DNA of 64,000 nt from Takakia lepidozioides (GCA_030704615.1 CM060731.1:85974756-86038755); one strand, 5' to 3'; shown: positions 48,540 to 60,300, counted from the stretch's first letter. Numbers and translations are program-made. The notes: generated from the letters alone by a model not told the origin.

Positions 48540-51500
48540 ATGCATAGATGGTCAACTAAAGCGGCACAGTTGATAAAATCAGGCACCTCAACCATGACCA
48601 CAACCTCTGGAAGAGGATCAAGAGAGGGAGTCCAAAATGCCTCTTCTGGCACTTCTGGGCATGTGAAGGTGCTTTGTGAGGCAGGCAGACTAAACGAGGC
48701 TCTACAGACTTTAAACCAAGGAGGCATTTCAGCAAATTCAGAGCATTTTGAAGCAGATTCAGATATGTATGTCTGTCTCTTGTATAAGTGCATCAAGATG
48801 GAAGGCCTTGAAGCTGGAAAACATGTGCACACTCACATTATCCAAAGTGGATTCACGCCAAATGTTTTTCTACTCAACACCCTTGTCAACATGTATGTTA
48901 AGTGCGGGAGCATCATGGATGCTCACCAAGTGTTCAACAATCTTTGATCACGTGGAATATAATGTTGGCAGGATTTACCAAGCGTGGGTGGTCAAATCCT
49001 CCATGGGCCACAAGGTCAAGGCCAATGTGGTGAGGGCACCTTCTTCTTCGACCTATTTCAGCCTGTTTTGCCCTCTCATCAGACTCGGCACTGGGATGCA
49101 TACTGAATTGTCAAGGACAATGTGGTGAGGGCACCTTGATGTGGTGAGCAAATGATGCGCGAAGGGGTGAAGCCCAACCACATCACGTTCATTTGTGTTT
49201 GCAATGCGTGTGCAAAGCCTGGGAGCCCTGGAAAAGGGGAAAGAGGTCCATGATGACATCGTCAAAGCTGGAATTGTACCAGATGTCATTGTGAACACTA
49301 CCCTGGTGGACATGTCTGCCAAACGTGTGTGCATTAAGGATGCAAAGGGAGTTTTCAACACTATGGCTGAACGAGATGTGGTGTCATGGAACACAATGCT
49401 TGCAGGATATCCACAGCAGGGACGTGGTAGGGAGGCTTTGGAGACCTGTGATCAAATGATGGGGGAAGGGGTGAAGCCCGACCACATCATGTTTCTGTGC
49501 ATTTGCAATGCGTGTGCAAGCCTGGCAGCTCTGGAAAAGGGCAAAGAGGTCCATGGTGACATTGTCAGAGCTGCAATTGTACCAAATGTCATTCTGAACA
49601 ATACCCTTGTGGACATGTATGAAGGGAGTGTTCGACAGTATGGCTGAATGATGGTGTCGTGGAGTGCGATGATTGCAAGATATGCACAGCAAGGGCGCGG
49701 GATGGAGGCTTTGGAGACCTATGAGCAAATTATGTGCGAAGGGGTGAAGCCCAACCACATAATGTTTGCTTGCATTTGCAAGCCTGGCAGCCCTGGAAAA
49801 GGGCAAAGAGGTCCATGGTGACATCGTCAGAGCTGGAATTGTACCCGATGTCATTCAGATCAACACTGCCCTGGTGGACATGTATGTCAAATGTGGGTGC
49901 ATCGAGGATGCAAAGGGAGTGTTCGACAGTATGGCTGAACGAGATGTGGTGTCGTGGAGTGCAATGATTGCAGTGATGCACAACAAGGGTGCGGGATGGA
50001 GGCTTTGGAGACCTATGAGCAAATGATGTGAGAAGGGGTGAAGCCCGACCACATCACGTTTGTGTGCATTTGCAATGCGTGTGAAAGCCTGGCAGCTCTG
50101 GAAAAGGGCGAAGAGGTCCATGGCAACATGGCAGTACAGGTGTGGCCGACGGTTCCAGAAGTCAGACAAGCTGCAGGTTTGTCAACTTATGTGTTGGCTT
50201 TTACTTGGTTGCTCACCATTTCTTCACTAGAGTCCACATCAGTTTTCTTTGTTTGGGCGTGGCTATCAGCAAATGATGTGGAAAGGGGTGAAGCCCGACC
50301 ACATCACGTTTGTGTGCGTTTGCAAGCCTAGCAGCCCTGGAAAAGGGCAAAGAGGTGCATGGTTGCATCGCCAAAGCTGGAATTGTACCAGATGTGATTC
50401 TGAACAATACCCTCGTAGACATGTATGCCAAATGTGGGAGCATTGAGGATACGGAGGGAGTGTTCAACAATATGGCTAATCGAGATTTGGTGTCATGGAA
50501 CGTCATGCTTGCAGGATATGCACAGCAGGGGCGCGGGATGGAGGCCTGGGGGAAGGGGAGGCCTTGGAGACCTATGAGCAAATGATGGTGGAACTGGTGA
50601 AGTGCAACCACATCACGTTTCTGTGCGTTTGCAATGCTTGTGCAAGCCTGGCAGCCCTGGAAAAGGGCAAAGGGTGCCTGGTGACATCATCAAAGCTGGA
50701 ATTGTACCAAATGTCATTCTGGACACTGCCCTGGTGAACATGTATGCGAAATGTGGGTGCATTGAGGATGCAAAGGGAGTATTTGACAATGTGGCTGAAT
50801 GAAATGTGGTGTCATGGATGATCGCAGGATATGCCCAACATGGTTGTCATAGGGAGGTCTTGCATCTATTTGAAGGAATGCAAAAGAACGGCTTGAAGCC
50901 GGACAGTATCACCTTTATATGTGTTCTCTCTACATGCAGCCACACTGGCCTACTGAATGAAGGAAGACGCTACTTCGATTCCCTGAGTCAAGATCATGGT
51001 GTCACCCCGCCAGTAAAGCACTTTGGCTGCATGGTGGACCTTCTGGACGAGCGGGACAAGTACATGAGGCAGTAAACCTGATTAATAAAATGCCAATCAA
51101 TCCAGATGTAGTGGTGTGGAAGGCCTTGCTTGGTGCCTGCAGAACCCATGGCAATGTCGAGATGGTTGAATGTGTGGCAACATCTATCCTCAAGTGGGAT
51201 GAGCAGGATGCCGCGACTTACGTGTTGCTATATCAAACATCTATGCTGCAGCTGGCAGGTGGGATGATACTGCAAAGGTGAGAAGAATGATGAAGGTCAG
51301 AGGGGTTAGAAAGGAGCCAGATAACAAGTTGCATCCCAGAATTAAGGAAATCCATGCTGAGCTGAGAAGATTGTCTGGGCAGATGAAGGAGGCGGGGTAT
51401 GTGCCTGACACACGCTTTTTATTGCATGATATGGAGGAAAGGAATTTTCTCTTTGCCACCAAGGCCATTGGTTTTGGGCTGATCAGCACGACTCGTCAAG

Positions 51501-51634
51501 AATCTTCGAGTGTGTGGAGACTGCCACACCTCCACCAAATTCAAAGATTGTTGGCCGAGCAATTGTTGTATGGGACGCTAACTATTTTCCACCACTTTGA
51601 AGATGGGATTTGTTCTTGTGGTGATTACTGGTGA
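48540..51634 (+). pseudogene. PPR-DYW pseudogene (organelle RNA-editing factor type)
   Basis: The N-terminal part (48540-48947) is open and starts a PLS array (Met-Tyr-Val-Cys-Leu-Leu, His-Thr-His-Ile-Ile-Gln-Ser-Gly, Asn-Met-Tyr-Val-Lys-Cys-Gly-Ser). A dispersed repeat (48985-49150) interrupts it. PPR motifs resume at 49150-50800 in changing frames; the E domain follows at 50806-51270 with Trp-Lys-Ala-Leu-Leu-Gly-Ala-Cys. The DYW part (51278-51634) ends Cys-Ser-Cys-Gly-Asp-Tyr-Trp. A Cys-Gly-Asp-Cys-His segment is present near 51510-51530 but out of frame, and the region of the His-x-Glu zinc/catalytic motif is altered near 51440-51475. Many frame breaks show it is dead. DYW domains act as cytidine deaminases in organelle C-to-U editing. 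Confidence 0.88.
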
Positions 51635-52640
51635 AAGGATGTTTTCTTGGAAAGATGCTAGTGTCTTGCTTCATTCATTGATCCGTGTAGCTACTCAGAC
51701 CATCCACCATTTCCCGAGTGTTGATCATCATGTATTGTTGAGTGCAAGATGCAAGTGTCTTGCTTCATTCATTGATATGTGTAGCTACTCAGACCATCCA
51801 CCATTTCTTGATAGTGGGGTCTACCCGGCATAGGTGGGAAGTCAGCCCACAATTGCACTTGACTGAAGGGGTGATTTTTGACTGATTCTGGCGACAGTGG
51901 ATGGAAATCAGAGTGTTGTCCTAATTCTGGGTTTGGGTGGTGGAGCTTCTCCAAAGCTTGAAGATGGAAGTGAATACAAATTTTAAAGAGCTTGATGAGA
52001 GGGGCAGCCCTGTGCACAAGTTTGTTCAGCATCTTAAATTTAGACATCTTTGTTTGTTTCTCGTGGTGTGGCTTTGGATGGAGCCCTTGACGAACTTGCA
52101 TGAATATTGTCAAAAGCTAGCCTTAACCCACCAAGATCCAATCCCATGGTGGATGCTTGAAAGTTCATACAGTGGATGTAAGGGTATTTGGGTATGTTGT
52201 TATTGGTTGATGCGGCTTGTGAAAATTGAACATTGAAATGCAGATCCGCCATTTTTCTTCCAGAAAAAAACAAAACATGGGATCTCTGCATGTAACACCG
52301 TGGGGATGACCCACCCCTTTTTTGTGAAAAATTGAACATAGTCCTCAGAATTCGTCGCTAGTAGTGCGGAGCAACGCGAAGCCCTAGTGTGTTGAGTGTA
52401 TTGTAAATTCTAGCAACGACCGAAGGTCGAAAGCTAGTTTAGCGTAGAGCAGGAATATGGTGCCATAGTGCCACGTCATCGTTGCCACGTTTCGTCGTCG
52501 TCAATTTTTGTCGGATCTGCCCGGCCTGCCCGAAAACCCAGAACCTTTCTTGACCCGAAGCTTTCTTCAATGGCCTGAAGGGGCGTTGCGCATTGTGAAC
52601 CAAGGAGGCGATTCGGCACACCAAGGGCTCACCCCAAACA
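51635..52640 (+). other. PPR 3' flank and duplicated short segment
   Basis: A segment around GTGTCTTGCTTCATTCATTGATCC is present twice (about 51660-51710 and 51757-51805). The block 51920-52115 is the PPR 3'-flank repeat also at 26880-27078. The remainder to 52640 shows nothing recognisable. Confidence 0.6.
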
Positions 52641-53340
52641 AGAGGGTATTTTTTCTGCGTTCTTCGTGCGTGTGAGAGCCTCCAAGCTCTTGAAAAGGGC
52701 ACAGAGGCACATGCTAACATCATCAAAGCTAGAATTGGGTCAGATATCATTCTGGAGACAGCCCGTATGCTAAATGTAGAAGCGCGCAAAGTGTTTGACA
52801 ATGTAACTCAACAAGATGTGGTCTCTTGGAACGCCATGATCACGGGATATGCTCAGCATGGGTATGGTAGGGAGGCTCTGGAGATCTATGAGCAAATAAT
52901 ACTGGAAGGGGTGATACCCGACAGGGTCATGTTTACTCTGCTAATGAAGGCACCTTCTTCAACACATTTCACCCTGTTTGGAGTGAGTTTGATATGATAT
53001 TGCCAATGTGACAACATGGAAGTATGCAGAAACAGGTAACAGAGACGAGGAGAAGCTGTGGAATGAATACTTTTATGACCTATCATTCTGGAGACAGCCC
53101 GTATGCTAAATTTAGAAGCGCGCAAAGTGTTTGACAATGTAACTCAACAAGATGTGGTCTCTTGGAAGCCATGATCACGGGATATGCTCAGCATGGGTGT
53201 GGTAGGGAGGCTCTGGAGATCTATGAGCAAATGATACTGGAAGGGGTGATACCCGAAAGGGTCACGTTTACTCTGCTAATGAAGGCACCTTCTTCAACAC
53301 ATTTCACCCTGTTTGGAGTGAGTTTGACATGATACTGCCA
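52640..53340 (+). pseudogene. PPR fragment, tandemly duplicated
   Basis: A PPR piece (Leu-Glu-Lys-Gly-x-Glu-Ala-His, Val-Phe-Asp-Asn-Val, Val-Val-Ser-Trp-Asn-Ala-Met-Ile-Thr-Gly-Tyr-Ala-Gln-His-Gly) is cut after the next motif by the flank cassette CTTCTTCAACACATTTCACC. The whole block from about 52745 is repeated from about 53085 with a one-base loss after TCTTGGAA that breaks the frame in the second copy. Both are dead. Confidence 0.75.
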
Positions 53341-53399
53341 ATGTGACAACAGGGAAGTATGCAAAAACAGGTAACAGAGACAAGGAGAAGCTGTGGAAT

Positions 53400-54650
53400 A
53401 AATACTTTTCTGACCCCAGTGGTGGGACAATCGAGGCAAAAAGGTGAATGCCTGTTGGATTACAGAGAGTAGCAGATGCAAGTGAGCATAGGAACTAGTG
53501 TGATAAGTTGAGTTGGGTGTTTCGTAGAACAAATATAGGCTGTCATTGTTAGTTGATAGTAGCAAGACAAGGATGTAGTATGATTTGTGCAGAGGCATGG
53601 ATAGCTGAAGGAGCAGGGATAGTGTGTGGGTGGACAGATTCATCCGAGAGGGCCGACTTCAAGCTCCAGATGACCTATGATTCCATGTGGATCAATAGCT
53701 ACAATAAACCTGCATGTGAAGATACTTTGTGCGGCAAGCAGCCTGATAGAGGCTCTACAGACTCCAAACCAAGGAGGCATTTCAGCAGATTCAGATACGT
53801 ATGTCTGTCTCTTGCTTAAGTGCATCAAGATGGAAGGTCTGGAAGCTGGAAAGCAGGTGCACACTCACATTATCCAAAGTGGATTCACACCAAATGTTTT
53901 TCTACTCAACACCCTTGTCAACATGTATGTTAAGTGCGGGAGCATCATGGATGCTCATCAAGTGTTCAATAGAATGCCTCAACGATCTTTGATCACGTGA
54001 TAATGTTGGCAGGATTTACCAAGCATGGGTGTGGTAGGAATGCTTTGGAGACCTATGAGCAAATGCTGCGCAAAGGGGTGAAGCCCAACCACATCACATT
54101 TGTTTGTGTTTGCAATGCGTATGAAAGCCTGGGAGCCTTGGAAAAGCAAGGACAATGTGGTGAGGGCACCTTCTTCGTCGACCTATTTCAGCCTGTTTTG
54201 CCCTCTCATCAAACTCAGCCCTGAGATGCATATTGAATTCTGTAAGTTAGCTCTTTGGGTGGATCTGTGGTGGTTTGGAATGATTTCGACAAGTAACTGC
54301 CGATGTGGCAGCAGGAAAGTATCCAAAAATAGATAACAGAGATGAGGATCTACCAAGCATGGGTGTGGAATGAATGCTTTGGAGACCTATGAGCAAATGA
54401 TGCACGAAGGGGTGAAGCCCAACCACATCACATTCATTTGTGTTTGCAATGCATGTGCAAGCCTGGGAGCCCTGGAAAAGGGCAAAGAGGTCCATGATGA
54501 CATTGTCAAAGCTGGAATTGTACCAGATGTCATTTTGAACACTGCCCTGGTGGACAAGTATGCCAAATGTGGGTGTATTAAGGATGCAAAGGCACTTTTC
54601 AACAATATGGCTGAACAAGATGTGGTGTCGTGGAGAGCGATGCTTGCAGG
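53400..54650 (+). pseudogene. PPR pseudogene with 5' flank, cut by CACTA-type end
   Basis: 53400-53660 is the 5'-flank cassette. 53677-54000 encodes the same N-terminal part as 48540-48947 (His-Thr-His-Ile-Ile-Gln-Ser-Gly, Asn-Met-Tyr-Val-Lys-Cys-Gly-Ser). The dispersed repeat occurs at about 54150-54235, then another PPR copy at 54370-54650. The last motif (Val-Ser-Trp-Arg-Ala-Met-Leu-Ala-Gly) is cut after TGCTTGCAGG at 54650. Frame breaks near 54000 and 54150. No E or DYW part follows. Confidence 0.8.
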
Positions 54651-54970
54651 CACTACTACGTTTGGGGGGGGGGGGTTTTAGTGATGCCCCAGCGACCTCC
54701 AACCGCCGCGATTAGCGACGGAAATACTCTATGGGGCCCTGGGCGCGCCGGGGGCATTTTGTGACGTCGGGAAGTCGCAGAGACGTCGCTCCCGGAACGT
54801 CGCTAATTAGCGTCGTCGGGGAATCGCAAACCCCCCGGCCGTGGCACCGGCGCGACTTGCGACGTCCAGGCATCAAATAAATAAATAAAATAAAATAAAA
54901 TAAAAATCTACGACGTTTTTTCTGCGACGTCGCATTAGGGACGTCCGGGGGTCATAAATGCGACCCCCAA
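54651..54970 (+). mobile_element. CACTA-type transposon end with GCGACG subterminal repeats
   Basis: It starts CACTACTACGTTTGGGGGGG (12 G), then TTAGTGATGCC and many AGCGACGG, GACGTCGGG, ACGTCGCT, TTGCGACGTC and GCGACCCCC motifs up to about 54970. The flank AGG (54648-54650) matches the likely target duplication at the 43688 end. The other end was not found up to 64 kb. Confidence 0.7.
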
Positions 54971-55198
54971 ACCTCACAGTAGGGGGGTACATTTGAATTT
55001 AGGTGGGAAAATTTGAATTTGAATTTAAATTTGAATTTTGAATTTCAAAAACTAGTTGACCATTGACTCGGCGTTGACCATTGACTCCTTCCTATGTGGA
55101 TGCAACAGAAAAGGTTATACATTCTTAACCAAATTGTCGTGGCAACAATTCGTTTTTGTGGTGTTTGGCGCTTACTAATATGCTGGGTAGTTGGACAG

Positions 55199-58100
55199 AC
55201 CCGGTGGCTCCAAAGTTGGAATGGTTCCCAAAGTACAACGGACATGTGGAGCTTCCCCAAACCCGACAAACTGTCCGACCCCACATTCGACATGTGGATG
55301 AACCGCATGACATGGTGGTTTCAGGTACTTTCCCACGCTTCATTTGGGGCTTCTACTCTTGTATCAAATGGATTTATTGTATTTTTTGAGGAAAGCGGTC
55401 TGATGGAGAATGTCCACAGGTGACGACGAATGCGCAAGAGCAGTTTGACACACAAGCACATCAGTTCAAGCTAGAGATTTCTGGTGAAGCAGAGAGCCTA
55501 CGCGACTATGTGACAAGGTACTTTCTGCTCTACAAAACCGACCTATTCTTTCGAGAGATACCCCATGCCCGCCGGAGCCACGAGTTCACCGACCAGCCGA
55601 ATGCGGACAAAGCGGCAATGCGCCTTCTGTACAGGTACATTAGTTGTGAAGAAGTCCTTGGAAAAATGGCACCGAATTTCCGGATTTGGGCCCTGGGGGA
55701 TGGCTGTCCAGGGGGTGACTGGCACTCAGTCTGGAAATTCGGCGCCATTTTTCCAGTTGCAGGCCCAGTCAGATCTAGGACTTAGCCATTCTCGGCCCCA
55801 ACCTGGGAAAATGGCGCCGCATTTCCAGTTCAGGGCCCCGAAAATGGCTAAGTCATTGGGGTGTGTGGCACCGAAACTGGAAATTCGGCGCCATTTTTCC
55901 ACTTCTGGGCCCAGTCAATTCTGGGACTTAGCCATTTTCGGCCCCAACCTGGGAAAATGGTGCCGACTTTCCAGTTCAGGGCCCCGAAAATGGCTAAGTC
56001 CCTTGGGTGGCTGGCACCGAAACTGGAAATTCCGCGCCATTTTTCCAGTTCCGGCCCCAATCAGTTCTGGGACTTAGCCATTTTCGGCCCCAATCTGGGA
56101 AAATGGCGTCAAATTTCCAGTTCAGGGCCCCGAAAATGGCTAAGTCCCTGGGGTGGCTGGCACTGAAACTGGAAATTCGGCGCCATTTTTCCAGTTCCAG
56201 GCCCAGTCAGTTCTGGGACTTAGCCATTTTCGGCCCCAATCTGGGAAAATGGCGCCGAATTTCCAGTTCAGGGCCCCGCAAATGGCTCAGTCCCTGGGGT
56301 GGCTGGCACCGAAACTGGAAATTCGGCGCCATTTTTCCAGTTCCAGGCCCAATCAGTTCTAGGACTTAGCCATTTTCGGCCCCAATCTGGGAAAATGGCG
56401 CCGAATTTCCAGTTCAGGGCCCCGCAAATGGCTCAGTCCCTGGGGTGGCTGGCACCGAAACTGGAAATTCGGCGCCATTTTTCGCGTCTATTTTGCAGTT
56501 TGATTCCCTAAAATTTACCTTGTTCCCGGGACCTCATTATGTGTGTGTTTCTTGAATGCAGGTACTGCAAGTTCTCCCTTTTGGAGAAAGGTCATCTGTC
56601 CTTCGAGCCGCCATTCTTCCTCCCATGGAGGAACCCTGGGGCTGACTCCATGTACACTGACGTTATCGTGAAGGAGTGGCATCTGGAACATTTGCGCGAC
56701 TGCCCTTGGTATGTGGACCTTCCGCCCGGCTCGCTCGACTCATCCGAGTTTCAATTGAAGCTGGATGCGGAGGCCCGACGAAACCGGGCTCCGCTGCCTC
56801 CGCTAGGTCCAAAGGAGGCGAAAGCGCTTGCCAAGTCCAGGAAAGCGGCAGAGCTTGCTCAGGTAGGTATTCAGGAGAAATTGAATGAGAAGAATAAAGG
56901 TCAAAAGAAAAGGACACGGAAATAGGGGAGTACAGTAACCCCCAAAAAACAGAAAACCACCAGGGCACCAGAGGAGGCGCAGGAGGGGCCCCAAGGGAGT
57001 GACTCCGACGACGACTTTGTGCAAGGTCCTGCGACTGCTGCTACTGGTACCAAGTCACCGGTCGTCCGGGTTCCCAAGTCAGTTCGGACTGGGACTGGCT
57101 CTGTCAAGAAGTTGGCATTTGAGGGCGAGCCTACACGGCGGTATTCGGCGGTGATGTTTCCGCAGAGGCCAAAGCTAGAACCCCCAACCATCATCCAATG
57201 TGTCAATGAGAGCTTCCTTGACGCTCTGGCTGCCAAGGCGAAGAAGGTGGCACACAGCAAGTCTGTGGAGGAGCTAAAGGGGAAAGCCAAGAAGAGGGCT
57301 CCCAGTACAGAGCCTAAAGACACCCTTGGTTTCGAATCCATGATGGAATTCTTCACGGCTGTGAGCACGGATTGCAAGAGCACTCGGGGGGGGGGGGGGG
57401 GGGGGTTGAGGTGGAGAGAGTCTGCGATATGATTCTCCTCGATATTCCAGATGGGGAGCTGCTGAAGGGCCTGGATGGTGTGCCCACCTGGAACAGGTTT
57501 ACTGAGGACTACTGGAGAGCCGGGTTTGGGCTGGTGGGGATGCTCCTGGATGACGGTGGATGTATTGTGGTCCTTGCCACAAGAGGGAAGACCACAGACA
57601 ATGATGTGGCAAGGTGGACACCAAAAAGTGTCACCCCGGTCCTCCTCAAAAAATGGTTCTGCATCAATACGCAGGGGTTGCGAACAGAGGGCCAGAGTGT
57701 AAGTTATCAATCTATTGCATTCACTTCATATTGTGGTGTATCTGAACTAGACCCTGGAGTTGATCCCTCTTTTGTTGGATGTGCAGACTTTGGTGTTTGA
57801 GGCATATTGTTTTGTGAAGAGAGGGTCTACGTTCAAATTCCGCAACGACGGTCGTCTTGTTGATGCCGCTGTGCACCCTGTTACCTACGATGTTCTCTAC
57901 AACTACGTGCCCCACTCCAGTATGCCGAAGGACACAAAGACAGGCAAACCGTGGCGGTACAGCCGGACCCGGAGCCCTGCTTTCATCCAAACCCTCATGG
58001 AGACGTGCTCGGATGTCCAAGGGCGGATTCTTGATCTCACATGCGGCACGGGTAAGCCTTCACGTGCACAGTTTGTCCCCTGGCCTGATTGCAATTGCAT

Positions 58101-58281
58101 GCCGCATGCTACTAACTGCTCGCTTTGTCCATCAATGTGGGCAGGGACGTTGTCCGACAGGCATGTCTTCGCCTTCGAGCCAGATACTGTCCTCCACAAC
58201 TCCGAACTTGCAGCGGCTGAACGTCTTCCGAAAGAGGAAGAGGCATCCTTAGAGGATGAGGAAGAATCCGACAAGGAGTAG
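55199..58281 (+). pseudogene. Family X: ParB/methyltransferase-like gene, copy C (5'-truncated)
   Basis: Exons: about 55199-55324, 55420-55634, 56562-57385, 57406-57698, 57787-58051 and 58145-58281, with introns of 95, 927, 88 and 93 bp. It matches copy B from exon 4 on: Ala-Met-Arg-Leu-Leu-Tyr-Arg before the large intron, Asp-Cys-Pro-Trp-Tyr-Val-Asp-Leu-Pro-Pro after it, then a Lys/Ala-rich linker, Met-Ile-Leu-Leu-Asp-Ile-Pro-Asp-Gly (motif IV position), Arg-Ser-Pro-Ala-Phe-Ile, and Ile-Leu-Asp-Leu-Thr-Cys-Gly-Thr-Gly-Gly-Thr (motif I) with Phe-Ala-Phe-Glu-Pro-Asp after it. The ParB-like exons are missing. A TAG at 56923-56925 and a frame shift at a run of 20 G (57386-57405) interrupt it. 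One intron of copy B (21051-21163) is absent here. It starts about 550 bp inside the CACTA-type end, so it may be a captured fragment. Confidence 0.65.
55664..56482 (+). repeat. 146-bp tandem repeat inside the large intron of copy C
   Basis: Units begin (GGCAC) at 55721, 55867, 56013, 56159, 56305 and 56451, always 146 bp apart. Within each unit GGAAATTCGGCGCCATTTTT faces AAAATGGCGCCGAATTTCC, and CTTAGCCATTTTCGG faces CCGAAAATGGCTAAG, so the array is built of nested inverted repeats. Units are nearly the same. The intron is 927 bp; the others in this gene are 88-95 bp. Long plus-strand ORFs across it are products of the repeat. Confidence 0.95.
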
Positions 58282-58918
58282 GAGGAGATACAAGTTGGGA
58301 TCGAGGCCGAGGAGCCCCCGGTTTATGAGTGAGTGGTCACATTATAAGTTGCCTCCTGATTTCGTGAGGCACCTCCCTTTGCTCTCTTATTTCATTGAAA
58401 GACCCTTTGTGCTTCTGCTGGTATTGACATTCTTGAAGTGGATTTGTTCTTACTGTAGGATGCCAAGTACTGCAGGATGGACGTCTACATCGCTGTTTAT
58501 GGGAAGGAGGAACGTGCATTTTTTTGCCAGGGGGGATTTCATGCCAAGTCCAGAAAGGGACTACATCCTTCCTACTTATGCTGCCTGGCTTGCTTCGGTG
58601 TCCATTAGGAGGTCTTCCGAACCTAGTCGTGTACAGCAAATTTTAGACGGGGCAAACCTCAAGAAAATGAAGAAGAGGGAGGAGGCAGCAGCTATTAGAG
58701 CTCGTCAGGCTCGTAGATTTGTCTTGGATTCTGCTGAGGAAAGTGGGGGAGAAGAGGCAGAAGATTCCCAGGAGGTGAGGTGGACAGTCTTCCAAGGAGA
58801 GGACGGTATTTTTGAGAGGCATAGTGGAACTGATGCATCTCATAGCTCAGAGGATGGGGGGGATGAGGGGGATGAGGAGGAAGGTGGGGCAAGTTCCTCG
58901 GAGGGTGTAGGAGAGTAG
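58256..58918 (+). other. Acidic ORF overlapping the end of copy C
   Basis: An open frame of 220 codons overlaps the last 26 bp of copy C in another frame. The C-terminal 130 codons are coding-like: basic helix (Lys-Lys-Met-Lys-Lys-Arg-Glu-Glu-Ala-Ala-Ala) and then long Glu/Asp/Ser/Gly stretches. A splice acceptor TACTGTAG lies at 58459 just before this part. It may be the last exon of copy C or a neighbour gene; no domain is seen. Confidence 0.35.
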
Positions 58919-59150
58919 TGCCCATTCCGGCTATGACAGTTAGGACACACTTGTATAGATGTGGCTTGCCACAAAATTTGCAATAAAATGTTGCATTTCA
59001 TTGCTATGACGAGTCCACTGGTGCCAAATTCCAACTTCATATGATCCTATTTCCGTGCCTCCTAACCCTATTTCCGTGGACACACAATGGTCCGCTCATG
59101 TTTTTTTTTTTTCTGCTCATGCTCATGCCGCTCATGAAATAACAGCCCCC

Positions 59151-59600
59151 TGTGTAGTCAGGCCGGATTGGTCTATGAGAACCACCACGGTGCATCTGAG
59201 CAGGCAGAGATTGAAACACCCAAGCTGACTCTCCCAAGAACCTTGCAGTAAACATCAGGAAGAACACCAAATCATGGTACTAACAAATGCATCTCAGGGC
59301 CGAGTCTGATGAGAGGGCAAAACAGGTTGAAATAGGTCAAAGAAAAAGGTGCCCTCACCAGACTGTCCTTGACCTTGTGTCATGACCCATGGAGGATTTG
59401 ACCGACCATCAACCCAAAAGGACCTCTTGTGTGTGCTGTTTGTGTCTGTAGTCAGGTAATGTCGGATTGATCTGTGAGAACCACCACGGTGCATCTGAGC
59501 AGGTAGAGATTGAACACGGCCTGCTAAGACCAAAAGCTGACTCTCCCAAGAACCTTGCAAACATCAAGAAGAATGCCAAATCATGGTACTGACAGGAGCC
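59151..59600. repeat. Two direct repeats around a PPR-associated dispersed repeat
   Basis: About 130 bp with GAGAACCACCACGGTGCATC and GCTGACTCTCCCAAGAACCT occurs at about 59156-59285 and again at about 59450-59595. Between them, 59300-59400 is the reverse complement of the dispersed repeat at 48985-49090 and 54150-54230. The arrangement (direct repeats around a core) looks like a small composite or LTR-type element; no protein is encoded. Confidence 0.65.
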
Positions 59601-59629
59601 AAGAGCCCACCTTTGCAGGATGGGCAAAC

Positions 59630-60300
59630 TTCTTCAGATCGTACATTAAAAAAAAGCGACACCCTTCCCCCATCATTTGCTTGATCCTTCATCTGCCAAG
59701 ACAATCTCTTCAGCAAGTCTTCAGCTCAGCATGGATTTCCTCAATTCGTTGAGAGCTTGCAGCTTGCAAGGTGAACGATGGCGGAAAACGCAGATCAAGA
59801 AGATCAAGATCCGAGCATTTCGGGCAGTTCCGAAAACGTTGGCGCGGCAATTTCTATTGGCGTATTTCCCACCAAAAGGCAGGGGACGAGGGACGAGGGA
59901 AGAAAAAAAAAAAAACAAAGGGGTGCTAGGAGATCGGCGACTGCGATGCCATGCCCTAAATCCGGATGGTCTGGATACAACCGCGTTTGGACGGGCAAAT
60001 GCGCGCCACGTCTGCGCGGGTCTGCTCTGTTGTGCGGGTTCGGCGTGGTCTGCTGGACGACATATAGACCCAGCGGGCAGACCCATCGGAGGCGACTCGG
60101 GTGGACCGACACGCGGGCGGGGCCGACCACGGGCTGCCACGGCCGCGGGTGGGGGGACTGCTGTCCGCGGGCGTGTGGGTCTGCCGACCGCGCTGCGCGG
60201 CTGCCCAGTAGGGGGTGGGGGGGGGCGGGGGGTGGGCTGGGAGACCCCGCGGCCGTGCAACCTGGCCCACACGTGAGACATAAACTCCCAATGATTCAAA
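59630..60300. other. GC-rich stretch without recognised gene
   Basis: From about 59930 to 60260 the DNA is very rich in CG and G-runs. Overlapping ORFs on both strands are Arg/Pro/Gly-rich and come from base composition. No transposon terminus is recognised at its edges. Confidence 0.4.

Noticed and set aside
55665-56511. Long plus-strand ORFs over the 146-bp array (Gly/Phe/Trp-rich repeat protein)
   Set aside because: Each frame changes from unit to unit because 146 is not a multiple of 3, and the stretch lies between a good donor (55635) and acceptor (56561).
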